DNA of 64,000 nt. Origin: Dipylidium caninum. Its lineage: Eukaryota > Platyhelminthes > Cestoda > Cyclophyllidea > Dipylidiidae. Both the position numbers and the translations under genes were made by a program. Position 1 is the first letter of the stretch, and each line of letters starts with the position of its first letter. The stretch is taken from contig QEYB01000936.1 of the NCBI GenBank assembly GCA_017562135.1, positions 124,001-188,000 of the forward strand, given 5' to 3'. Below are positions 36,403 through 48,770 of the stretch, piece after piece. The notes under the pieces were generated by a model. The model did no database searches. It saw only the letters and a program-made list of their open reading frames with translations, and had not been told where the DNA came from.

Positions 36403-37326
36403 CAGCCGAAGTAAGAAAAACGAATACACTAGACATTCCCGCCTTGTGTCCGCTGGTCACCAAACAAGAATCGGATTATTTAAACAGGCAGCGGCCTCCC
36501 ACCGCAGTAATTAAAAAAAGGTGCCTAAAGAGCACTTGCATAGTTTGTCTAAAAACGCGTAACGATGATAAAGATTTAAGTGACCCTGCTAGTAAAAAAT
36601 GACTATTAACCCTCAAACTTGTAACAAAAATCCGTATTGTGTCAAAAATGCGACTGACATTAGTTTTGCAATGATTTAACGAAAGGCGTGTCATACGATT
36701 AAGTCTATCCTCCTGATGTCGAATAAAAAGCCCGCTTTAACGCGTGAAATAAGTGGGACGATTTTTGGCAAGCCAAACATCTGCCACAAGACTTTACTTA
36801 TCAGTAAATAGACACGCGCCGCAACAAGTATTGTCGATATTGCTGCATTTAAGTATTTCGAATAGCCTTCGCATGTTCATGTTTGTAAAAGTGTTTAAAT
36901 TTTGAATCATATTTCGGGCCCGATACCGCGGTTAAACGTTTTCCATTTGCGCAGTCATTGTTCCTCCTCCATCTGTGATACGCCATCATCTTATGTGTTT
37001 GAGAAGAAACTGTTCTCCCTAAACTTTGATGTTTGACATGGGGGTATTTCATTCCTTACATTCAGCTAACCACTTCTACAACTAAGAGCAGACTGTGGAT
37101 TGATTTGTGTTCTTATTTTTTTAAATTTCATTGGTAGCATTTTCCAGCAATAAACGTTAAATGATTTGATTGCACATTAATGGATTCTTTGATTTAGGAA
37201 AGTGAGACAGCTGCGCTAATGTGTGCGACTATCACAATTTAGTCAATATGAGGTGTTTTTTGGTGTACTTGTTGATTTCGTTACACATCCAATTAACCTT
37301 CATATTCATATTCGCGTGGAACAGCC
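36403..37326. promoter_or_regulatory. Divergent promoter region TBCE / AGA
   Basis: 924 bp between two head-to-head start codons. It must hold both promoters and 5'UTRs. An open reading stretch continues upstream of the TBCE ATG to about 36.43 kb with only GTG/TTG starts. No TATA box or other element could be assigned. Confidence 0.4.
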
Positions 37327-40300
37327 ATGATTCGCCCACTTGTTATTTCCGCCATTTTCTGTATTACTGCTCTAGCCTTTATGTACTTTTATTCATGGCG
37401 TCAACTAAAATCCAATTTCCAGGCCACCGTAATTAACACATGGCCTTGGAAGGAACCCAACGACGCAGCCTGGAGTCTTATCGAAAACAACACATGTTCA
37501 GCACTCGAAGCAGTTGTCGCTGCTTGTTCCGTCGCTGAGGCGGATGAAGCGATTGTTAGTGTTGGTGCCGGAGGTTCTCCTGACGAAGAAGGCAACACTA
37601 CTCTCTCCGCATTGGTAATGGATGGGAATACGATGGAAGTGAGTCTGGTTGTTGTATAGTGCTTGGCTTTGAATATGTCTTGGACTAAGCAGAAAACTCG
37701 ACTCTTGTCTTCATCGGTACCAATATATGTTATCCAAAGTATTCTGCCATGATTCTCCGCCTTTATAGCTGTCTAGAGCACGGAACTGACTGATATATTA
37801 ACGTGAGAGAAGTATGTTTATTTACCCCAATAACTTCCCCTTTGTTAGGCCTAGCCCTCACAACCCAAAAGTGTCCCATTGAGCCACATGCTATTTAATC
37901 CCTTGACATAGGAATTCTAGGAATTTTTCAAATATTAATTATCGAACAAGCCCTTTCCAATCCTAGTTCCATTATATAATAAACGTACTGAGCATATCTC
38001 TACCGAACGTAATTTTTAAAATCATTTTTCTAGGCTGGAGCAGTGGCAGAAATGTCTTACATAAAAGAGGCCATATAAAAGTTGCTCTAGGAGTGTTAAA
38101 GTCCACTCGTCACACCCTTCTTGCCGGGTGAAGCAGCCACACGTTTTGCGGAATCCTTAGGATATCATCGAATGAGTCTCATCTCCAACACACATCAACT
38201 CAAGACTGGAAGCAGTGGAAAGCTAATAACTGCCAGCCAAACTTTCGCGTGTCCTACTATTGGGCACCAGATCCAGAGAAAAAGTTGTGGACCCTATCGC
38301 CACAAAAATGGTCATATCGGTACGTGATTCAGGACAAGGAAACAGTGGATAAAATAAACGTGCAATTCATCCAATGAAGCCTGAGAAATTTGTTAAGTAA
38401 AAGTTCTGGTTGTTCTGAAACTACAAAATTCACTCGTTTCTGGTGGGATGCAGGAAACAAGCAACCATTACAACCCACATCACTCCAATCTTGTCACGTT
38501 AATTAATGCCACTTTGTTTTCTGCCGTAGGAAATGTTTTGAAAGATGGAAGTTGAGATTGACTTTCCTGTCTATTCCCTTGCTTTCAATGCTCCTGAATT
38601 TCTCACATATGTTTCTCTGTTCAGAATAGCAGCTACCAATTTTGTCTGCTTGGAAAAATAACTAGAAATGTTCTTATAAGTAATTTCCTCAGTTATTTCA
38701 CTGATTGGTAAAGTATTAGTGGGGAAGCCTGCATTTGCATCACTACACTATTTTAATCACGACAACCATGTCGTAGACATGTTTGTAATATTTTTTTCAT
38801 TAATTTGTTCAATGTTTCCCTGACATATCAATTAATCACTTATAATGACCTTTAGAGTATGTGAATAATGATTCCGCCTCCACTAGTCGTGTCAGTCAAG
38901 ACTCAAACTCGAATTTTTATTCTACTTTCAGAATCTAATTTCCCTAGGCCAGAGTTGGGAATTGATGAGGTAAAATCACGAACACAATCGGTGCCATAGC
39001 ACTTGACAGATGCGGTAGACTGGCAGTTGGACTATCTACTAATGGGGCACGTTTCCGCATCCCTGGTAGGGTAGGTGATAGCCCCATTCCCGGAGCCGGT
39101 GGCTATGCTGACAGCAAGGTAATTTACTTCTAAAAGGTAAAGTAAACCCAATCTTTAAATAAATCAAGTTTCGATGGCTTGCAGATTGGTGCCGCTGCAG
39201 GAAACTGGTGATGGAGACGTCATGATGCGTTTCCTACTCTCTTTCAAGGCTGTCGAGCTAATGAAAGCTGGAAAACATCCACAAGAGGCTTGCTCTCTCA
39301 GCCTCCAAACTGTTCGTCAGGTATTCATCTGCTATGGTCACATTTCACGAGAAATTTTCGTTTACTTTCTCTTGAATTGGGATAAGGAATAGGCAAGAAG
39401 CACCTTGATCTTATTAATTGTCAAGTGTCTTAGGCAAGAACTAAACAATGGACTGAATTGTCTTTTAACCAAAACTTCAACTGTGAATAAATAAGTAGGA
39501 GACGAGTATTTGGTGGGCAGTGAGAGAGTTTGAGAGGCACATAGTCTCTAGTAAGTAGCTTTTTCAGATCGAAATTTTTGTAAAATTTCAATCTTTGTGG
39601 AAAAAGTTGTTACCATTTATCGTCCATGATCTATGTTGATCGTCTGGGTAAATGTTGTTAGAGGATATGCCTTGTCCGATGATGCACACTTGCGTGAGCG
39701 CGTGGAGCCCTGTCGGACAGTCAGTAAGTTTGTGCGGTCTACTTCGAAGGTATTGTCCTGTTGACCTTTCATGATATCCACTTTGTGTCATTAAACATCA
39801 TTATCAAAATAAGGTGGGGAAATCTGGGCGACTGGCATAGGACCATTTATTGCTAGAATTATTTTAAATTATCGTCATGGAACCTTTTGGAAAGGTGTTG
39901 TACTCTATTCACTTTAGCAAAAACATGACTCAATATTTTGAACTCCCTAAGCTGGTCTTAAGACAAGTTAGTAATAATTCTTTCACTTATTTATGTTTTT
40001 TCTTATACAAATCGAAAAATGAGATGGGATGTAATCTCATACCGTGTAATCCGATCACGAACAATTGAAGGTCATTAATTAGACTGGGTGGTCGCAAAAT
40101 TTCATCGCCAGCTAAAAAAGGATCGCGTGGTAAGAGGGCTTGTTCGAATTAAAAAATTATTGTGATTTTCTTTCTAGAAAGGCGCTTGGTATGGCGCTTT
40201 AGTTGCTTTACGGGTTGATGGTCCAATATGGAGCTGCATGTGTTGGATTCGAGAATTTTGCTTTCGTCGTAAGGAATGACAATTCTGCGCGAGGTGGAAA

Positions 40301-40346
40301 GGTGATCACTGTCAAGTGTATCAATCCGCGTGACCTTGACACGTAA
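37327..40346 (+). pseudogene. AGA: Aspartylglucosaminidase with multiple frameshifts (pseudogene or sequence errors)
   Basis: AGA is a lysosomal N-terminal-nucleophile hydrolase that cleaves the GlcNAc-Asn bond of glycoproteins. Exons: 37327-37638, 38034-~38315, 38932-39118, 39185-39320 and 40178-40346. Exon 1 is clean: a hydrophobic N-terminus, then INTWPWKEPNDAAWSLIE and VGAGGSPDEEGNTTLSA, a close match to human AGA. Later exons keep family motifs ([53 protein letters not shown]) but need six frame corrections: +2 at 38076, +1 at 38126-38128, -1 near 38165, one in the A-run near 38972, +1 at 39202-39204 and +1 at 40223-40224. Read as given, translation stops soon after exon 2 begins. The catalytic Thr is in NTIG; the residue before it reads Asn in place of the usual Asp, though a frame error there makes this uncertain. 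Confidence 0.8.
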
Positions 40347-42423
40347 CCTGATGATCAGATCCGTTTGATTGACTGCTGTCTCTCGTTCTGATTTTACAAG
40401 CTGCGGAACAGTGTAATTCGTGTACTGATTTTTCAATTATCACTTTGGGATGAGTAAATGATGTTAGTAGTTCGAAAAAGACCTCTATTGTCCTTGGACC
40501 GATGAGATGGGTGCTCTTCCTCGCCATATTTACTTTTCGTAATAAAGCATTACGATTCGTCAAGTCGGTTGTCCAGTGATCAACCAATACGAGCCTGTTT
40601 ACCGTAAAACCATTGGGAAGTTATCTTATTCGATAACGCTATTTTATACGAAAATCAGATTTTGTAGTGGTATTTTGGCAGGGGGTGAGCTTTGTTTCAA
40701 TGTGAATAATCTCAGGTGTTGTCTAGAATTTTCTACTGAGAATTTGTCTTAGCATTATCCACATTTCCCTTAACAACAAATGTCGACTTCGTTAATTAGA
40801 GGTTATATTGCGCTTTTGTCAATACGGAGGAGTTTGACCTTCAGTCAGCTTTCGAGAAATGCTCCAAATACAGGGCCATAAGGCGCATGAATTTCGTCTC
40901 CTTTCTCTAAAAGGCGAGAAGTCTAGCCCATAGCCTTACAGGATTACCAGAGCAGCTACACATCCAAACGGTGGGCAATGAGAGCGAGAAGGCGGTTCTC
41001 CCTGACGACATGTCACATTCATTAAGCGATCCTCCCCTCGGGTCTTGCAAACGGCTGAGACATCATGCCATTGAGGAGATATCAAGTGATGTGGCTGACA
41101 CCGAGAGCTTTGCAACCTCATCTGCATTATGTTCAATGTCATCGTTGGTCGGTTAGAGAATTGTTTCCCACTTTTCCCGAGGGTCTACATAGGCACCTTG
41201 GCTACATTGTGCTGTCATAAATATCGAGGGTTTGCCTGTGGCGATTTCGTACTTTACCCAATCGTGTCCTATCCCTTACCCCTCAAGCCGATCATATTTG
41301 ATTAAAGCAATACACAATAATGTTAAGGTCAAAATGCCTCTAAATTTTACAACAATATAGTGTCATAAACATTTCAGCTTTAGGGGTGTGAAGCATGTTT
41401 TACCAAAACCTGAGTGCTCACGTGACTTGGAGACAAAGATAAGTTGTCTGCCAAAGAGAACTACAGAAACACACACAGTAACGTTATCAGTCAAGACGCC
41501 AACACGTAAAATTGGCCCCCAAGGTGAGGGTGTGAGACTCACGTTCTGTCCCATCATTAAAGTTAATGGAAACAGGAAAACAAAGAAAGTGTTTACAAAG
41601 ATGGAAACTACAGAGACATCTACGGCCCCAGTAATGCTTCATATGTTAACAAGTGAAAAGCATTCAAATAATTGTCGTCACCATGGCGACCCGTTTTTGC
41701 TTTAAATTTTTCTCGCTTAATAATTTGAATCGCCTCAGTATGAATGTACTCCTCCATTCTGCCCTCAGTTAGCTTCTCCAAGATTTTCATTTACCTTAAG
41801 GTAAAGAATGAGAGGGAATTATTCATTGTTGGCATAACGCATTATAACAATGATAGGATTATTGTTTTCGTTTCAAAATAGCAACTGTTAACAAAAAAAA
41901 TACCATTAAAAGGAGAGTTTCCAAAGGGGAAAACTTTCTTTGTCACCGTCGTGGCTGTGCCATGAATAATGTCGAGAGTTTTTGTATAAAGTTTGCAGCC
42001 TTTAAAGTCGCCTTTCGACCCCGACTCTAAAGAAAGCAATGGAGAATATTTGACAAAAAAAACTACTTATAGCAAGTGCTGTAAGGGCTGCAGTACCATG
42101 TACTGAGGATCGCATTTCAAGGGGATGATCAATATCTGCACATAAAATGGATGGGAATCAGCACTTTCCAAACGCAATCTTAGTGCCTGTCAATTGTATT
42201 GGATTGGCAAATAAGTCATTACAGATTGTAAGTAAAACGGGAATCCAAAATCTTGGCTTAAAAACGACTTTATCAAAGCAGACACTATCCGTTTTCGTCG
42301 ATGACGTTTTGTCATAGTGCAGTGATGGTCCCACTTTCATGGAATATGCGAGTTTTGCTTATGAGAAAACGGAATAAAGTGTGATTTGACATCATTAGAG
42401 TCATTGAACACTCAACCATTTTC
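40347..42423. other. Intergenic between AGA and the mariner relic
   Basis: No supported gene. A plus-strand open run at 41388-41705 (105 codons, basic, Thr-rich) has no recognisable domain and no splice evidence; others are shorter. The 3'UTR of AGA lies at the left end. Confidence 0.35.
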
Positions 42424-42945
42424 AGGAGTTCTGCATCAAACAATAGAGTAAATGGCCGTCTGAAGGCGCCATGTCAGGGCTACTTGGCGATGTGCCAACG
42501 CATCCAACCCAGATGCACTCACTCACTGCCTTTTGGCAAGTGACCCGAGACGTTTGGCACCTTCCCTCATATCTCATTGCTCAACTTGGCGAGTTGGTGG
42601 ACGTACACGTTTGTATTTGCCTTTCGAATCCTACCAGACTGACAGCACATTCTTTTGTGGTGATTCGCGCCTTTTGATGTCGTCTTAGGCGGTTCATCTC
42701 GCACCACCGATGATCTCTTCCGATTGACGTTCTTCCAGACCACCAACTTCTTGTCGCCAGCAATTAGTCGTTTCAGAAGACCATCAGTTTCGTTGCGTTG
42801 CATAGCCACGCTCTTTTGATTTTACTTCCAAGGCAATGCATGCGATGCATTGAGATTCTCTGACGATCTGAAGCGACGATGGCTTCCATTGATGAGGGTC
42901 TCATCGACTCCAACTGGACGGACGACGGACGGCCAGATCGTTGAG
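42424..42945 (-). mobile_element. Degenerate mariner-family transposase fragment
   Basis: Three blocks of mariner transposase are readable in order on the minus strand, in shifting frames. They are an N-terminal DNA-binding piece (RSGRPSS, IVASDR), a catalytic-region piece (LLKRLIAGDKKLVVW, NRKRSS, RDEPPKTTSK) matching the family LxRLxTGDEKW, and a C-terminal piece (TSRVTCQK, then SPDMAPSDGHLL) matching YSPDLAPSDYHLF. The first catalytic Asp (in AGDKK) and the last (in SPDMAPSD) survive; the HxDNARPH block and its Asp are gone. With frameshifts and missing ends it cannot be active. Terminal inverted repeats were not found by eye. It starts about 20 bp downstream of the stop of the neighbouring coiled-coil gene. 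Confidence 0.8.
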
Positions 42946-42965
42946 CATTTTTCAGTGAAAAATAA

Positions 42966-45900
42966 TCACCAGAATGAAATCTGCCAAATCAAAATTTGAC
43001 ACTGCCCTTCTTTCAGGGCTGCATTCCCACATACGGCACATAACTTCTTGTGTGCCTGATATGCCTCCTAGTCTTTTCGGGAATAATACAACCTCTCTTG
43101 TTTCTCCCAGGAATAAATGAGGATAAAGACAAAACCAAACATCTAAACTATATAGCTTTTCACTAAATGCAAGGGGGAAGTCCAAAACAATAAAGGAAAT
43201 GTAGTTGAAGCATGTTGAATGCGTTAATGAAACGAAATCAAGTGTAAAAATCCATCTGTAAGAAAGTCCCCAATCATTTAATTGCCAATAAATCGGCTTA
43301 ATCAGACTCCGAGCCACGATCTCAAAAACAGTAGTGAGATCAAATGTCTCAGTATTTCGTTGGTACCACAATGTGTAATGAAATCACGCCAACAATAAAT
43401 AATGCGGAAAATGCAGCCTCATGATTAAACACAAATAGTTTGAAGTAAAACAGACAGTACCTTACGCCCTAGGAGTAGCGCATCGTACGATGTAAACTTA
43501 AGACTCTTTTAGCCAGCAAGGATGGCTGCGAATGAGACACTTGAAACATGACAAAACTGGGACATCCAGCTCTCTTTTGTCCACTCCTTAAAGCCGAGAT
43601 GCTAAGGGGTGGGCAGTATGAAAATACCTCGATCAACATAAAATCCCACTTACTCGACTATTTACTGGGTTTTTACGATACGGTTTATTGGGAACGCCGG
43701 CTTCCTGGTAATAGGATACGCGGATTATGGGACAGGAGGATGAAGAGGAGCAAGTACTCTTTTGTAAAGGGGCTCCCTTCAACCTCGACCCACGCTCCTC
43801 ATTCTCCTTCAGTGCAGACTCAACTGCTTGTTCAATCCACTGGGTCAAATCACTACGTATATCCGCGTCGTCGACTTCAGACGGCTTGTCTAAAATAAGA
43901 GAGAGAAAATGTACCGATATGAAATTCACAGGACAATAAGTCTCTGAATCACAAAATACACCGACAGAAGTGAGTGCCCAAATTCAGGCAAAGATTATTT
44001 TAACGCCCAGTTACAAATTTTTAATCCAGAAAATGCCAATGCCACCGCAGAAAAGACTCACTAAGCTCTATAAAAGGATTGGTATATTTGACTTGCCGAC
44101 AAAATATGAGAACTACACTTTCCGAAATTTGAGACACATATCTCTGCGATTTTTCTTGGCATTCCACCGCGTATAAGTCACTAGCAACCAAACCGTGATT
44201 AATTTTGGCATCATGCACAGAACTTCTAACGTGCATAACGGACCAATTTGAATACTCGAAGAGATGAGAGATCGAAATATGCGTTTCCTAATTTTTAAAA
44301 TGCGAAGTACTGTCTGTAAGTTAACAGTAAAGGAATAAAAGAAAGACCACAGCATAGGCTGCACATCCACTCTAGGTAAGATGCGTAGGAGAGCAGGTTA
44401 ATGCAATTAAATTTATCCAATTACTTTGAAAGATCCTCTCCCAGATCGCCCAGCCTGAATAAATGTCAGGATAGCTCAAGGTCAAGTGTGGATTCCTACT
44501 TGGTTTCTCGTAACTTCACGCGAGTAGTAAATAAATAAAATAAAGTGGTGCGGTGTAACTCATACGCATATGACACACTTCTTGATACTTCGTTATTACA
44601 ACTTCGCCAGCGGGCTAAAAGATGGAATAGGAGAGGTGCAAACTAGCTGAACAATCACATCAAAAGTAGTAAGAGCAAGTTGTTGACCGTCGCCAACTGC
44701 AAGAGAACAGTCGAAATGACAGATGCATTTAGGAGACAAAGTAGAGAGAAACCATAATGGAGGGAGTTAGTGGGTAAACCAAAAAACTTTACCTTTAAGC
44801 AGAAGGAAGATTCTCCAAAGCCTTTACGAAACGTGTTACAAAATTCCGGCTTTCGCTGAATTGCCTTTCCAGAGCCATCTTTATATGCTTCCAAGGAAAT
44901 ATTCAAATCATCCGCGCGATCCCGTTGATATCTTTCCTAAATTCGTAAATCACAATGGCGAGAAATAAGTAGTTTGATCACTCGTGAAGGAAAATAAGTT
45001 CCTTGGTGTAGAATGAAACAAGATCTTACATTTGCTTTTAGTTCTTCAATACGCCTTCTTAGACTGTCAATTTGAATTGAATGTGAACATCTAGATCCAT
45101 CGGAAAGATTATTTAAACACACAGGAAGCAGTTTGATCTTCAAATTGTTGTTTCGAAGAAGCATCCGACTTCTGTAAATTTGTTTGATTAACTTCATCCT
45201 TGCCTGGAAAGTTCACCATATTACAAGGATTTGGAACCTCATTATCAATGTTTCAAAAAACTACCTCCTACGTAACTTTTATTCCATCTAAGCATTTCAC
45301 TAACCAGCATGGGAGCGAAATAGCATGACTAAAAGTGGCATTGATTTATGAATCACGTGGCGGTCTCCACCAAAGGTACCGTTACACATTTGCAATTTTT
45401 GACTCATGATACATTTCGATGCCGTCCCAAAAATCTCTTAAACAGTTTATCATATGGAGGTAACGATGTACTATATTCCAACATATAGAGGCTCCAACGA
45501 GTACAATGTCACAAGTTACGCGCCTACGATTGGCCACTTTAAGAATCACTCGAAATTAGAGTAGTCGTCGTGAAAATACTTTTGAAAAGCAATCATTTCA
45601 TAATATCTCCATCGTTTCTTATGTTTAAACTTTTACAATTTACAACTTCAATACCGAGTTAATGCCAAAGTAAATTTATGTGAATATAGGTTTCAAGTTT
45701 GCAAAAACTAACCTTGAAGGCCATATTTCAGTTCCTTTAGGGCTAGCTGAAGTTCAGAAACGGTTTTACGGAGTTGCTCATTTTCATCTCTTAATCTGTA
45801 CGGGAACAAGAAGCATCATTTTCATTAACATACTTTACGAGAACTCACATAACCGATGAGTTTTTAGCACAGTGTTTTGGTATTAACTGTGTGAATGAAG

Positions 45901-46663
45901 TGTAGCATACCGTTTAAAACAGTCCTCCCATGATTTTCGCGAAACTGGCTAATCGCCCTTGAACGAGAGCCAGTTCACTCGACAACCGTTCATTTTGCTG
46001 ACATTTTAATAAGAAATTTTGTGAGTATATGCGAAGCATCAAAAAAATATATTAAATCTATTACACACCTGTCGCAATTCTGAATCAACACCCACACAAG
46101 TCGCATTACCAGTAGAATTCAATTGATCTAACTAAAATTATAAATTCGAAATAAATTAAGCATGTGCACAATAAGTTGTCAACTGAAATGTTAATAAATC
46201 ACCTGTTTTTGGAATACATTAAGAGCCTTCTTTTTAGATTCCAGCAGTTGTTTCAGATCATCGTTCTCAGTTCGTAGAATGAACAATTCCTAAATAAAAC
46301 TCTGAACTATTCATGCTGATAGGCACTGACTTACGCTGGCTGAAGCGTGCAACATTGTGTGCAAACGGTCGATACACTTCCCGCATGTTTCCGGAAATTT
46401 GAATGACTCTTGTATTATCAAATGGGCATTATATCGAGTATTTACTTGCTTTTTCGCATGAATAAGAACAAATTGGTTTTCCGAATTCACACGGGCACAC
46501 AGGGTCGCAAGGCGATAAGAGTATTCCATTCGCGGGTGTCATTGGAACCTTGAACTGGATTGTGTGCCCCAGGAACAGAGTTTGTGATTAAAGGTGGACA
46601 ACTGGTGTTTTGAAAACCAATATTTTGCAGGTGTCCATTTGCCGGACCATTTGAATCCAACAT
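42966..46663 (-). CDS. Coiled-coil protein with C-terminal CxxC motif (frame-disrupted)
   Basis: Not identified to family. Exons: 46663 or 46529-46335, 46289-46203, 46131-46069, 45997-45911, 45795-45713, 45203-45030, 44936-44793, 43889-43654 and 43067-42966 (TGA). Splice phases fit throughout if single extra bases are removed in A-runs near 45934, 45113 and 44881 and one extra T near 44797. Seven exons form a long parallel-type coiled coil (ELFILRTENDDLKQLLE, NERLSSELALVQGRL, LRDENEQLRKTVSELQL, IDSLRRRIEELKAN). The C-terminal part has an acidic helix (DIRSDLTQWIEQAVESALKE), a Ser-rich linker and a last exon with KKLCAVCGNAALKEGQC. Two starts are possible: ATG 46663 (needs a frame change near 46525) or ATG 46529. 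A cytoskeletal or scaffold role is only suggested by the coiled coil. The neighbouring genes are unrelated. Confidence 0.55.
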
Positions 46664-47210
46664 TATGTGCCAGCCTCGAAGCCTTCAAAATCACGCTGGA
46701 AAACCCAGTCCGCTCCGGTACACTAGAATGAGTGCAGCAGGTGTTGTTGTGAACGATAGTTTAACAACTTAAACAAATTGTAATTAGCACGAGACACCGA
46801 GTCTAATTGTCTGTAAAATGCAAACTACTTTTAATGCCGCATTTCTACCTGTCAAATCTGCATTGTCGTGCAAGAGTGACCCATGAAGGTGTCAGTCTAA
46901 TATTTACCTTTCATCTAACAATAATTCAGCGAAAAATAAACAATTATTAGTTTCATGGTAATGTGATATGATTTGTCCACTGATTTTTTCATAAAGCATT
47001 TGTCGAGGCATTCTATGCTTTCACGATCGTCCGTGATTTCATTTGTATTTTAGTGCATTGATAACCGTGACACCAAGTAACAGAGCAAAAATAAGATTAC
47101 GAATGGAATATATGCGATTTCAACTTTTTAGAGTCATATTATCACTTAAAGACCTACTAACACCCCCCTCGACACAACCTATTTGTATGCTCTTCATCGG
47201 AAATATTAAC

Positions 47211-47337
47211 CTGTTTCATATGGCCACCACATTGTAGGAGCCACTTTTTCTCATCAGGTTTGCGTCCTTGAGAAAAAAGCCCCCGGATAAGTAGGCACTC
47301 TGGAAGCCCCGAAAATTCAAACACATTGTCCATGTAC
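47211..47337 (-). CDS. Orphan internal exon
   Basis: Not recognised. Acceptor TCACAG and donor GTTAAT bound an open 127-nt block (phases 2 to 0) coding YMDNVFEFSGLPECLLIRGL and then a Lys/Trp-rich end. It may belong with the two minus-strand blocks upstream (47922-48149 and 48313-48579), but no continuous model could be built, possibly because of frame errors in this part of the window. Confidence 0.3.
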
Positions 47338-47921
47338 CTGTGAGCCAAATGATTTGTCATGGGTACCTCGAAAAAGTCATTGGACTACAACGTTGGGTTC
47401 ACTTCCCACACAAGCATGAACCATTAGCTTTATTCTTAAAAGTGGTTGAATTCTTCTCTTAAAAGTACATGGTGTGTGTCCGTGAATAGCTAATCACTCT
47501 TATAAGCATAAATTTTGGGCTTATAAGCGAAGAATTCTGTGACCCTCGTCAGGCTTTACTGTCTAGGTGGTTTTAATGTGCTGACTGTTATAATTAGAAA
47601 TCTGATTATTCTCTCCGACACAAAAATTGGTAAAAATATCAGCCAATCTGTCATAACCGCCGCCACTTCTCGGATGTTGAAAAGAACACCTTTATACGCA
47701 CATGTTCGTCTTAGGGGCACAGTATTTTTTTCTTTCTCTGACATCCTTGTAGATGACGGTGGATGCGTCCTACCACTCAGTCCGTGTTCATCTCCGGGAG
47801 TACGAGTCTCGAACCCAGAATATATGCGTCCAGACTTGCATTCTCTAGCAAATTTAGAAACTTAAGCAGAGTTTGATTCCCAATTTAACTGAAATTAATA
47901 AACATTTTTGCCAACTTTGAC

Positions 47922-48579
47922 TTAAGATTTTAAATTGGTGACAGTTAGTTGAGAAATCTGGCTAGAGGTGCAGGATTGAAAGATAGGTGTATGCAATTCC
48001 CACGCCCTAATTTCGTCGTAATGCAGAGCTTGTCCGTTGACAGTTAACAAAGTACCCTCTAAAAAACCTACTACATGCTCAGGGTAACAGATTATCAAGA
48101 AAGGCAGAGTCTGGGAGGGATAAGAATATAGGAAGTCTAATACATTCATCCACCTCAGCGCCTTCTTGACTATTAGGTCGTTTATCTGGGTGCGCTGCTG
48201 AATTAGTTATGGGTAGTATCATCTCTAATGATATGGGTGATTAAAATCGCCTTACTGATTTGGGAAGTGGGTACAGGAAGTATGATTATACGAAATGTAC
48301 TGAAATTTTAGCCTAACTCCTAGATGTTCGGTGGCTATGAGTTTGACTTTTAATGCGGTGGACAACAAAATCTACCTCTCCTACCCTTCCATCTCTCTTT
48401 TGTGGAATAAAATAATCCCAAGTAAAGCAGGCCGGAATCAAAAGGCCTGAAAAGGTCCCTCTTCCACCTAGCCAACATGCTGAGCCTGTAGGCTCCATAT
48501 AGGCACGATTTTTTGATAAAATGATGCAATATTTAGGAAAAGGGGAGTTTGCAGCTGACCCAATGACAAAGATATCTGT
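47922..48579 (-). CDS. Two probable exons of an unidentified gene
   Basis: Not recognised. Exon 48579-~48313 follows a TTTATTTCAG acceptor and codes TDIFVIGSAANSPFPKYC, then a Gly-rich stretch. A second block (48149-47922) codes PFLIICYPEHVVGFLEG and a Trp-containing helix, ending in a stop. Both read like folded, cytosolic protein. The order on the minus strand fits one gene between the VAL gene and the coiled-coil gene. Joining phases were not resolved. Confidence 0.3.
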
Positions 48580-48717
48580 CTGAAATAAACTACTGGAACC
48601 AAATGTCCTCCTTATTTCAGAGAGTTGCACCATCAAAGTCCGATTTTTTGACGTCATAACTTTGAAAAACCCAGATGATAATCCTTAAAGAAGACAAAGT
48701 ATTGGATGAGTAATTAA

Positions 48718-48723
48718 TTTATT
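48718..48723 (-). promoter_or_regulatory. Poly(A) signal AATAAA of the VAL gene
   Basis: Perfect hexamer on the minus strand, 48 nt after the stop codon ending at 48771. Confidence 0.55.
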
Positions 48724-48770
48724 ACTTGGAAGGGAAATGATGTGAATACGCCGGATGAGTAAAGATGACA

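Noticed and set aside
42966..43067. KKLCAVCGN resembling the start of a nuclear-receptor DNA-binding domain
   Set aside because: The spacing after CxxCG does not give the second Cys pair or the P-box, and the exon ends soon after.
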